From Rhizobium bangladeshense (GTDB lineage: Bacteria; Pseudomonadota; Alphaproteobacteria; Rhizobiales; Rhizobiaceae): a stretch of 64,000 nt of DNA. The notes under the pieces were generated by a model. The model had not been told where the DNA came from and did not search any database. It was given only the letters and a program-made list of their open reading frames with translations. Each line of letters starts with the position of its first letter. Position 1 is the first letter of the stretch. The stretch spans positions 124,001-188,000 of the forward strand of contig NZ_LYPL01000007.1 in the NCBI RefSeq assembly GCF_001662075.1. The letters are read 5' to 3'. Of this stretch, positions 57,625 to 64,000 are shown piece after piece. The position numbers were made by a program, and so were the translations under genes.

Positions 57625-58197
57625 ATGAACAAGTTGAAGATTGCCGTCATCGTCGGCAGCACGCGTATTGGCCGTTTCGCCGAACATCCGGCCAAGTGGA
57701 TCGCCGGGCTCGTCGGCCAACGCTCCGATCTGGAAGTCGAGGTTCTCGATCTTCTCGACTATCCCATGCATTTCTTTGGCGAAGAGCGCGCCACCACGGC
57801 GGAAAGCGACACCGCCGAGGGCTGGAAGAAGAAGCTGCGCGAATTTGACGGCTACATATTCACTGTCGCCGAGTACAATCATGCTCCAACGGCGGTTCTG
57901 AAGAACGCGATCGATCTCGGCGAGTTCATCCACAAGCCGGTCGCCTTCGTCGGTTACGGCGGCGTCGGCGGCGCGCGCGCCGTCGAGCAGCTTCGCCTGA
58001 TCTTTGTGGAAATGGGCGCAGCCTCGGTGAAAACAGGCGTGCACATCGCCTTCAGCGAATATCTGAGCGTGCTCAAGGAAGGCAAGAGCCTTGGCGATTA
58101 CCCGCACCTCAACGAGGCGGCGAAGAACCAGCTCGATCAGCTCATCTGGTGGGGCAATGCATTGAAGGCCGCGCGCGCCGTCGTCACGGCCGCTTGA
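57625..58197 (+). CDS. NADPH-dependent FMN reductase-family flavodoxin-like protein
   Basis: 190-residue flavodoxin-fold oxidoreductase. The N-terminal phosphate-binding loop VIVGSTRIGRFAEHPAKWI binds FMN, and the segment FTVAEYNHAPTAVLKNAIDLGEF is the typical family signature. It resembles ArsH/SsuE/chromate- or azo-reductase-like enzymes; the electron acceptor is unknown. It is single, followed by an intrinsic terminator. Confidence 0.9.
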   Translation: MNKLKIAVIVGSTRIGRFAEHPAKWIAGLVGQRSDLEVEVLDLLDYPMHFFGEERATTAESDTAEGWKKKLREFDGYIFTVAEYNHAPTAVLKNAIDLGEFIHKPVAFVGYGGVGGARAVEQLRLIFVEMGAASVKTGVHIAFSEYLSVLKEGKSLGDYPHLNEAAKNQLDQLIWWGNALKAARAVVTAA

Positions 58198-58209
58198 TCG
58201 ATATGCCGG

Positions 58210-58241
58210 CGGTGCCGGGGGCGATAGCCCGGCACCGTTTT
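58210..58241 (+). terminator. Intrinsic terminator after the FMN reductase
   Basis: 10-bp stem CGGTGCCGGG / CCCGGCACCG with an 8-nt loop and TTTT tail. It lies at the convergent end of the amino-acid ATPase gene, whose stop codon is at 58240. Confidence 0.85.
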
Positions 58242-59001
58242 AAATATCGTAGGTATGCGCCGCGTTGATCGTCGAGATGAACCGCTTGGTGCGTTCGCGC
58301 TCAGGCGCGGTGAAGATCGCTCTGGCGCTGCCCGTTTCCACCACGCTGCCGGCTTCCAGGAAGACGACGTCATTGGCGATTTTCGAGGCAAGCCGGAGAT
58401 CGTGCGTAGCCATGACCATCGTCGTGCCTTCCCGGGCCAGCTGGCCCAGCACATCGACCACTTCCGCCGACAGTTCCGGATCAAGCGCCGAGGTCGGCTC
58501 GTCACACAGAAGCACGCGCGGCGACGGCGCAAGGGCCCGGGCGATTGCCACACGCTGCTGCTGACCACCCGATAAGGTCGAAGGCCAGGCATCGGCTTTG
58601 TGCGCCATGCCGACCTTGGTCAGCAGTTCCATGGCGTGTTCGCGCGCCTTCTCCTTCGGCCACTTCAGCACCGTGACCAAACCTTCCATGACGTTTTCGA
58701 TCGCGGTCTGATGCGGAAAGAGCTGGAAATTCTGGAACACCATGCCGGTCTGACGGCGGATCTTCTGGATCGCCTGCCAGCCGACACGTTTGCCGGGCGC
58801 GAAGCTCAACGTCTCCTCACCAAGGCGGATCGTGCCTGATGTCGGGATCTCGAGCAGGTTGATGCAGCGCAAGAGCGTGCTCTTGCCACCGCCGGACGGC
58901 CCGACCAGCGCCGTGACGCTGCCCTCGGGAATGCGGATGCTGATATCCTTCAAAATGACGGCATCGCCGAAGCGCTTCTCGATGTTGGAAAGCTCGATCA
59001 T
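58240..59001 (-). CDS. Polar amino-acid ABC transporter ATP-binding protein
   Basis: ATPase of the PAAT class (GlnQ/HisP type), 253 residues: MIELSNIEKRFGDAVILKDISI, Walker A GPSGGGKST (34-42), Q-loop MVFQNFQLFPH, signature LSGGQQQRVAIARAL, Walker B VLLCDEPTSALDPELS, switch His in MATHDLRLAS. The ATG at 59001 overlaps the permease stop by 4 nt (ATGA). A longer frame upstream runs into the permease and is rejected. Confidence 0.93.
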   Translation of the reverse strand: MIELSNIEKRFGDAVILKDISIRIPEGSVTALVGPSGGGKSTLLRCINLLEIPTSGTIRLGEETLSFAPGKRVGWQAIQKIRRQTGMVFQNFQLFPHQTAIENVMEGLVTVLKWPKEKAREHAMELLTKVGMAHKADAWPSTLSGGQQQRVAIARALAPSPRVLLCDEPTSALDPELSAEVVDVLGQLAREGTTMVMATHDLRLASKIANDVVFLEAGSVVETGSARAIFTAPERERTKRFISTINAAHTYDI

Positions 59002-59678
59002 GCGTTTGCCTCCAGCATGCCGCCATAACGCGCGAAACGACGTTCCAGCCGCACCTGCAGCTGCGAGAGGATGGAGCTGAGGACGAGATAGATCAGCGCC
59101 GCCTCGATATAGAGGATCAGTGGCTCGTAGGTGGTGGCGACGATGCGCTGCGCGGCCTGGAAGAGCTCCGGCACGGTGATGGCGGCGGCAAGCGAGGTGT
59201 CCTTGACCAGCGAGATGAAGGTGTTCGACAGCGGTGGCACGGCGACGCGGCCGGCCTGCGGCAGGATCGTCCGGCTCATCGCCTGACGCCAGCTCATGCC
59301 GATCGAATAGGCCGCTTCCCACTGGCCCTTGGGCACGGAGGAGATGACGGCGCGGATGATCTCGGAGCTGTAAGCGCCGATGTTCAGTGTAAAGCCGATG
59401 AGGGCGGCGGGAAAGGCGTCAAGCAGGATGCCGATGCTCGGCAGGCCGTAGAAGATGACGAAGAGTTGCACCAGCAGCGGTGTGCCACGGATGACCCAGA
59501 CATAGAAACGGGCGATGACCGCGAGAGGTGCCGGACCGAAGAGGCGGGCGATCGCCGTGACCAGGCCGAGGATCAGGCCGAAGGCGAAGGAGAGCAGTGT
59601 GAGGGGGATGGTGAAGATCAACCCCGCCCAGAGCAGCGAGGGAAGCGATTCCGCCATCAGTTGGAGCCAGTGCGGCAA
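58998..59678 (-). CDS. Polar amino-acid ABC transporter permease
   Basis: Inner-membrane permease, 226 residues with about five helices. It has the family EIIRAVISSVPKGQWEAAYSIGMSWRQAMSRTILPQAGRVAVPPLSNTFISLVKDTSLAAAI block, which contains the EAA loop and the C-terminal membrane part. The TTG at 59678 is preferred (GAGAGG upstream, family length); ATG 59657 is shorter and lacks a ribosome-binding site. It resembles the cystine-type permeases. It is separated from its binding protein by inverted repeats. Confidence 0.88.
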   Translation of the reverse strand: MPHWLQLMAESLPSLLWAGLIFTIPLTLLSFAFGLILGLVTAIARLFGPAPLAVIARFYVWVIRGTPLLVQLFVIFYGLPSIGILLDAFPAALIGFTLNIGAYSSEIIRAVISSVPKGQWEAAYSIGMSWRQAMSRTILPQAGRVAVPPLSNTFISLVKDTSLAAAITVPELFQAAQRIVATTYEPLILYIEAALIYLVLSSILSQLQVRLERRFARYGGMLEANA

Positions 59679-59721
59679 GGGATATTCCCTCTCATGGATT
59701 GGGTGGTGATATCTCGGAATA

Positions 59722-59876
59722 CCCCTCCCCAACCCCTCCCCACAAGGGGGAGGGACTTAATCTAGCTCCCGCCCCTCACGAAATAGCGACCGAGCTGCAA
59801 GTCGAGACGTTTATTTTGGAACGAGGCGCTGCGCCACCAAAGCCCCTCCCCCTTGTGGGGAGGGGTTGGGGAGGGG
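59722..59876. repeat. Inverted pair of G/C-rich rhizobial repeats in the transporter operon
   Basis: Arm 1 at 59722-59756 (CCCCTCCCCAACCCCTCCCC ...) and arm 2 at 59842-59876 (its reverse complement, one or two mismatches over 35 bp), separated by 85 bp. The transcript could form a 35-bp stem between the binding-protein gene and the permease gene. This sequence family is common between genes of Rhizobiales. Confidence 0.85.
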
Positions 59877-59894
59877 ACTTTTCTTGAACGGAGC

Positions 59895-60668
59895 TTACTT
59901 CGAAACGTCCTGGCCGAAATACTTGTCGGCGATCTTCTTGTAAGTGCCGTCGGCCTTGATGTCGGCGAGCGCCTTGTTGATTGCGGCGAGCAGTTCCGGC
60001 TCGCCCTTGCGGATGATGATGCCGGAGTAATCGGCATTTTCCTGCTCGGCGGCGATCTTCACCGGCGCATCCGGCTTGTGCTTCTTGAAGTCGAGGAAGG
60101 AGAGGCTGTCGTTGATCGTTGCATCGGCGCGCTTGGTCAGCACGAGCTGGATCGACTGGTCGAAACCGTCGGTGCCGACGAGTTCTGCGCCGGCTTCGGT
60201 CGCGATCTTGCCGAAGTTGCTGGTCAGCGACTGTGCGGATTTCTTGCCCTTCAGATCGGCGAAGGTCTTGATGCTGTCATCGTCGTCACGGACGATCAGC
60301 ACGGCCTTGGAAGCGATATAGGGTTCGGAGAAATCGTATTTCTGCTTGCGGGCTTCGGTGATGCCGACCTGGTTGATGACGGTGTCGTAGCGCTTGGCAT
60401 CGAGGCCGGCGATCAGGCCATCCCACTTCCCTTCGACAAACTCGGCCTTGACGCCGAGCTTTGCGGCGATCGCTTCGCCGATCTCGACGTCGAAGCCGAC
60501 GAGCTTGCCGCTTTCGTCATGATAGGTGAAGGGCGCATAGGTGCCTTCGGTACCGATCTTGAAGACGCCTGCCGATTTGATCGCGGCAAGGTTTTCGCCG
60601 GCATGGGCGGGCAGGAGGGCCGCAGCCTGAACGAGGGCAGCGGCGGCGAGGGTTTTCAACCAGTTCAT
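59895..60668 (-). CDS. Amino-acid ABC transporter substrate-binding protein (cystine-type)
   Basis: Periplasmic family-3 binding protein, 257 residues. Signal peptide MNWLKTLAAAALVQAAALLPAHAGE, then the family motif KIGTEGTYAPFTYHDESGKLVGFDVEIGEAIAAKLGV and GKWDGLIAGLDAKRYDTVINQVGITEARKQKYDFSEPY. The resemblance is to cystine-binding FliY/TcyA-like proteins, but the ligand is inferred. The start ATG at 60668 follows two copies of AAGGATGGATAGAAC. It is the first gene of the SBP-permease-ATPase unit on the minus strand. Confidence 0.9.
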   Translation of the reverse strand: MNWLKTLAAAALVQAAALLPAHAGENLAAIKSAGVFKIGTEGTYAPFTYHDESGKLVGFDVEIGEAIAAKLGVKAEFVEGKWDGLIAGLDAKRYDTVINQVGITEARKQKYDFSEPYIASKAVLIVRDDDDSIKTFADLKGKKSAQSLTSNFGKIATEAGAELVGTDGFDQSIQLVLTKRADATINDSLSFLDFKKHKPDAPVKIAAEQENADYSGIIIRKGEPELLAAINKALADIKADGTYKKIADKYFGQDVSK

Positions 60669-60700
60669 TGTTCTATCCATCCTTGTTCTATCCATCCTTG
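60668..60700 (-). repeat. 15-bp tandem duplication at the binding-protein ribosome-binding site
   Basis: Two exact copies of a 15-bp unit (AAGGATGGATAGAAC on the minus strand) lie directly before the start codon at 60668. Each carries an AAGGA Shine-Dalgarno, so the message has two such sites in tandem. Confidence 0.8.
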
Positions 60701-60889
60701 GGAGGTTGTGATCGGATGCGGCATAGTTCGCAGAAAATTAGGGCGTCGGAAGCGAAGAAAACTGCGAATAAAAGCAGCAAGTGCAAATATTTTTCTCAAG
60801 CGGCCGATCGGGCCTCGAATTGCCTGGACCATGCCCTTTTGCCCTTCGTTGGTAGGGCTTTATTTCAATAGGTCAGAAAACGTGTGACT

Positions 60890-60926
60890 GTGCATGTTGC
60901 ATGCACGATCGTAAGCGTTTATGCAC
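60890..60926 (+). promoter_or_regulatory. Operator-promoter region of the DeoR-type regulator
   Basis: GTGCAT-GTTGC-ATGCAC (60890-60906) is a perfect inverted repeat; a further ATGCAC half-site follows at 60921-60926. TTGCAT-N17-TATGCA (60897-60925) forms a sigma-70-like promoter in the same stretch, so the palindrome covers the -35 and the half-site the -10. This fits autorepression. Confidence 0.55.
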
Positions 60927-60965
60927 GTTTTGGACGATTCAATTTTCGATCCGGTAGGAACGAAC

Positions 60966-61742
60966 ATGCAGGATTTTCTGTTGCGAGAGCGCCAAGGTGT
61001 GATTTCCGAGAGGCTGCGGCTGAACGGCCGTGTGCTGGCAGCGGAACTTGCGCTCGAATTCGGCGTCTCCGAAGATACGGTGCGGCGCGACCTTCGCGAG
61101 ATGGCGGCGGCGGGACTCTGCGAGCGGGTCTATGGCGGCGCCTTGCCGGTCGCGCCGGCCTATGGAAGCCTGACGCAGCGCATCGGCCTTGCCGCCGACC
61201 GGAAGCAGGCACTGGCACGGGCCGCGGCAAAGCAGATCGCGGCCGGTCTGACGGTGTTCTTCGATGCCGGCAGCACCAATCTGGCGATTGCTAATGCCTT
61301 GCCGGCCGATCTCGAACTGACGGCTGCGACCAATGCGCCGGCGATCGCCGCGGTGCTGATCGACAAGCCCGCCGTCAACGTCATCCTGATCGGCGGCATG
61401 GTGGATCGGCAGACCGGCGGGTCGCTCGGCGCCAAGGCGCTGCGGGATATGGGACAGATATCGCCGGATCTCTGTATTCTCGGCGCCTGCGGCGTCGATC
61501 TCGAGGCCGGCATCACCGCGTTCGGCTTCGAGGATGCGGAGTTCAAACGGTTCGCCACGTCGAAAAGCAGAAGAGTCCTGGTGGCCGCGACCTCGGAGAA
61601 ATTCGGCACCGCCGCCCCCCACAGCATCCTGCCGATGGCGCATTGCGAATGCCTGGTTGTCGAGCACGACGCTGACCCGGCCGTCCTTGCCGGCTACCGC
61701 GCGCGCGGCTGCAGGACCGTCATCGCCGAGCAAACGAACTGA
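60966..61742 (+). CDS. DeoR-family transcriptional regulator
   Basis: 258-residue DeoR/GlpR-type repressor. The N-terminal HTH is RVLAAELALEFGVSEDTVRRDLREMAAAGLCERVYGGAL (about 20-60). The C-terminal sugar-phosphate sensor domain has VFFDAGSTNLAIANAL, VNVILIGGMVDRQTGGSLG and the GACGVDLEAGITAFGFEDAEFKR motif. The ATG at 60966 has AGGA upstream; an ATG at 60921 would add 15 residues. It lies 64 nt upstream of an MFS permease on the same strand, its likely target. The effector is unknown. Confidence 0.92.
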   Translation: MQDFLLRERQGVISERLRLNGRVLAAELALEFGVSEDTVRRDLREMAAAGLCERVYGGALPVAPAYGSLTQRIGLAADRKQALARAAAKQIAAGLTVFFDAGSTNLAIANALPADLELTAATNAPAIAAVLIDKPAVNVILIGGMVDRQTGGSLGAKALRDMGQISPDLCILGACGVDLEAGITAFGFEDAEFKRFATSKSRRVLVAATSEKFGTAAPHSILPMAHCECLVVEHDADPAVLAGYRARGCRTVIAEQTN

Positions 61743-61806
61743 GACCGCTGTCATAGAGTTTAGAAAAACCGGGCGCGCAAACCCGGCAACGAGGAAAGAC
61801 CGAGAA

Positions 61807-63000
61807 ATGGACAGTCATGTGAGTGCAGAGCGGGGAGCCAGGAGCGGCTTCATCACCAGAAGCAGGGCGGCGGTTTCCCTGCTCTTTCTCATGAACGGCT
61901 TCGTCGTCGGCTGCTGGGCGCCGAAAATCCCGGATTTTGCCGATCGTCTCGGTCTGAGCAAGTTCGAGCTCGGGCTTATGATCATCGTCTTCGGTGTTGG
62001 GTCGCTGGTCATGATGCCGATCGCCGGCGCGCAGATCGCCAAACATGGCTCGCGTGTCGTCGTTCGGGCAACCGCCGTTTGCGTGCTGCCGCTGCTCCTG
62101 GCTTTGACGCTCGCCCCGAACGTGATCACCGCGGCTATCTCGCTCTTCCTTTTCGGTGGCTTCATCGGCGCCATGGACGTGGCGATGAATGCCAACGCCG
62201 TCTCTGTCGAAAAATCCATGCGCCGCGCCATCATGTCGTCCTGCCACGCCTTTTGGAGCCTCGGCGGCTTGATCGGCTCCGGCCTCGGCGGCATTGTCAT
62301 CGCCAAGCTCGGCATTCTCGGCCATGCCCAGCTGGCGACCGTACTGGCGGCGATCTTCGTTGCCGTCGCCTGGCCGATGATCCTTGCCGATCAACCCCAT
62401 CCCGACGCCAAGAAGGAGAAGACGAGGCTGCCGATGGTACCGCTGCCGTGGCTGCTCGGCTTGATGGCGCTGTTCTCCATGGTGCCGGAAGGCGCGGTTC
62501 TGGATTGGGGCGCGCTCTACCTCCGGCAGGAAATGGATGCGTCGGTCGCCCTTTCGGGTCTCGGTTTCGCAGCCTTTTCGGCGACCATGGCGATCATGCG
62601 CTTCGCCGGCGATCTGGTGCGCGATCGCCTCGGAGGCGTCAAGACGCTACGCATCTGCACGCTCTTTGCCATCATCGGCATGTTGCTTGCTGGCCTTGCG
62701 CCGGACGCCGAGATCGCCATCCTGGGTTTTGCCCTTTGCGGCATCGGCATTTCCAACATGGTGCCGATCGCTTTCTCGGCGGCAGGCAATATTCCCGGCC
62801 TCAAACCCGGCATCGGCATCTCCGTCGTGACGACGATGGGCTATTCCGGCATGCTCGTCGCGCCGTCGCTGATCGGTTTCGTTGCTGAACATATCGGCTT
62901 TGCCGTAGTCTTTATGGCGCTGCCGGTGCTGCTGCTGTTCGTTCTCGCGTTTTCGAAGCTGGCCCATTATGCCGACGGAGTTTCCGGGGGCGGCCATTGA
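61807..63000 (+). CDS. MFS transporter (sugar/fucose-permease-like)
   Basis: Major facilitator permease of 397 residues with twelve hydrophobic segments: first helix RAAVSLLFLMNGFVVGCWAPKIPDF, then GLMIIVFGVGSLVMMPIAGAQIAKHGSR (motif A-like end). The region PKIPDFADRLGLSKFELGLMI resembles the FucP/YbjJ-type subgroup. It is preceded by a DeoR repressor, which suggests a sugar or polyol substrate, or an exporter role as for YbjJ; not determined. It follows the regulator closely and may be co-transcribed. Confidence 0.9.
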   Translation: MDSHVSAERGARSGFITRSRAAVSLLFLMNGFVVGCWAPKIPDFADRLGLSKFELGLMIIVFGVGSLVMMPIAGAQIAKHGSRVVVRATAVCVLPLLLALTLAPNVITAAISLFLFGGFIGAMDVAMNANAVSVEKSMRRAIMSSCHAFWSLGGLIGSGLGGIVIAKLGILGHAQLATVLAAIFVAVAWPMILADQPHPDAKKEKTRLPMVPLPWLLGLMALFSMVPEGAVLDWGALYLRQEMDASVALSGLGFAAFSATMAIMRFAGDLVRDRLGGVKTLRICTLFAIIGMLLAGLAPDAEIAILGFALCGIGISNMVPIAFSAAGNIPGLKPGIGISVVTTMGYSGMLVAPSLIGFVAEHIGFAVVFMALPVLLLFVLAFSKLAHYADGVSGGGH

Positions 63001-63133
63001 GCCGCCTCCAAACAAAAGTGATATAGGGGGCGGTTGACAAGAAAGCGGTCATGATCCACCTGAAAGGCACCATTTCTAAATCGCGGCGCAATCTTTTCAG
63101 ATTCGCTTGCCGTGCTTTGGAACTTTGTTTTAC

Positions 63134-63171
63134 GCATGTCGTCATCGCAAAACCGCTGCGCACTGACATGC
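63134..63171 (+). repeat. Degenerate RIME-like palindrome 2
   Basis: GCATGTCGTCATCGCAAAACCGCTGCGCACTGACATGC keeps the outer GCATGTC/GACATGC and the CCGCTGCGCAC core of palindrome 2 of the 19380 element, but lacks about 7 bp of its right arm and all of palindrome 1. It lies 21 bp before ispG. Confidence 0.65.
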
Positions 63172-63192
63172 CTAGGGGTGCAAGAGCTTCCG

Positions 63193-64000
63193 ATGTTGTC
63201 AGCCGCCGATTTTGATCCGAAACCGCGCCGCGCTTCCGTTGCCGTCGATGTCGGCGGCGTCATCGTCGGCGGCGGCGCGCCGATCGTCGTGCAATCCATG
63301 ACGAACACCGATACGGCGGATATCGATTCGACCGTCGCCCAGGTCGCGGCCCTCCACCGGGCAGGCTCGGAGCTGGTGCGCATCACCGTCGACCGCGACG
63401 AGAGTGCGGCTGCCGTGCCGAAGATCCGTGAGCGGCTGCTGCGGCTCGGCATGGACGTGCCGCTGATCGGCGACTTCCACTATATCGGTCACAAGCTGCT
63501 CGCCGATCACCCGGCCTGCGCCGAGGCGCTGGCGAAATACCGCATCAATCCCGGCAATGTCGGTTTCAAGGACAAGAAGGACAAGCAGTTCGCCGAGATC
63601 ATCGAGATGGCGATCCGCTACGACAAGCCGGTGCGCATCGGCGTCAACTGGGGCTCGCTCGATCAGGACCTGTTGACGGCGCTGATGGATGAGAACGCTG
63701 CAGCCGGCTCGCCGCTCTCGGCCCGGCAGGTGACGCGCGAGGCGATCGTGCAGTCGGCGCTGCTGTCGGCGGCGCTTGCCGAGGAAATCGGCCTGCCGCG
63801 CAACCGCATCATCCTCTCGGCCAAGGTCAGCCAGGTGCAGGATCTGATCGCCGTCAATTCCATGCTCGCCGAGCGCTCCAACCATGCGCTGCATCTCGGC
63901 CTCACCGAAGCCGGCATGGGCAGCAAGGGCATCGTCGCCTCGTCGGCGGCGATGGGCTTCGTGCTGCAGCATGGCATCGGCGATACGATCCGCGTGTCGT
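63193..64000 (+). CDS. ispG: 4-hydroxy-3-methylbut-2-en-1-yl diphosphate synthase IspG (N-terminal part, runs off the window)
   Basis: Iron-sulfur enzyme of the MEP isoprenoid pathway converting MEcPP to HMBPP. The ATG at 63193 begins [14 protein letters not shown] and the frame is open to the right edge (269 codons). Hallmarks are present: [97 protein letters not shown]. The C-terminal cysteine ligands lie beyond the window. It follows the MFS gene with a degenerate repeat in between. Confidence 0.97.
   Translation, partial: MLSAADFDPKPRRASVAVDVGGVIVGGGAPIVVQSMTNTDTADIDSTVAQVAALHRAGSELVRITVDRDESAAAVPKIRERLLRLGMDVPLIGDFHYIGHKLLADHPACAEALAKYRINPGNVGFKDKKDKQFAEIIEMAIRYDKPVRIGVNWGSLDQDLLTALMDENAAAGSPLSARQVTREAIVQSALLSAALAEEIGLPRNRIILSAKVSQVQDLIAVNSMLAERSNHALHLGLTEAGMGSKGIVASSAAMGFVLQHGIGDTIRVS

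Overview
The window looks like chromosomal DNA of a fast-growing Rhizobium of the R. leguminosarum / R. etli group. Evidence: about 60% GC with strong third-position GC bias, alphaproteobacterial gene sets and orders (ffh-chorismate mutase-rpsP-rimM-trmD-rplS; glnK-amtB next to ftsK; pyc-expR-ndvA), the symbiosis-related cyclic beta-1,2-glucan genes ndvA and ndvB, a rhizopine/inositol-type sugar transporter, and dispersed palindromic intergenic repeats (RIME-like). Coding density is high. I see no prophage, integrase, IS element or CRISPR array. ffh is cut by the left edge and ispG by the right edge.

Layout: (1) 1-4150, translation and protein-targeting cluster. (2) 4.2-7.5 kb, a polar amino-acid SBP and permease without their own ATPase, then leuC with a possible leader. 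(3) 7.6-15 kb, aldo/keto reductase, L,D-transpeptidase-fold protein, orphan OmpR-type response regulator, stand-alone cyclic-nucleotide-binding protein, xthA, lolA and ftsK. (4) 15.1-17.1 kb, glnK-amtB behind a sigma-54-like promoter. (5) 17.2-22.3 kb, tesB and a UbiH-family hydroxylase (divergent), a CnoX-like thioredoxin with LON-domain and Trm112-like genes, a ProX-type tRNA editing protein and tRNA-Gly(GCC). (6) 22.5-28.4 kb, a mixed block: large uncharacterised protein, DUF2934, ThuA-like, galE, a frameshifted sulfatase, DUF1993. (7) 28.8-32.4 kb, rhizopine/inositol-type ABC transporter. (8) 32.5-38.9 kb, M19 dipeptidase and a complete five-gene peptide ABC transporter. (9) 39-53.8 kb, two small proteins, ndvB, opgC, a VOC protein, ndvA and expR. 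(10) 54-57.4 kb, pyruvate carboxylase. (11) 57.6-64 kb, FMN reductase, polar amino-acid ABC transporter, DeoR-type regulator with MFS permease, and the start of ispG.

How genes work together: ndvB makes cyclic beta-1,2-glucan, ndvA exports it and OpgC probably succinylates it in the periplasm. expR, a LuxR-type receptor, sits divergent from ndvA. glnK-amtB is a nitrogen-control operon. The M19 dipeptidase beside the peptide importer suggests uptake plus hydrolysis. The DeoR regulator and MFS permease look like a small self-regulated carbon-source unit.

The most useful unexplained signals are in non-coding DNA: a CtrA-type box before ftsK, a GGAA-N6-TTCC operator-like site before the inositol-type transporter, a GTGCAT/ATGCAC palindrome before the DeoR gene, a perfect palindrome between tesB and the UbiH-family gene, two near-identical 105-bp repeats in inverted orientation 20 kb apart, repeats whose first bases supply the stop codon of the upstream gene, and a 54-residue single-helix membrane protein with its own ribosome-binding site and terminator.
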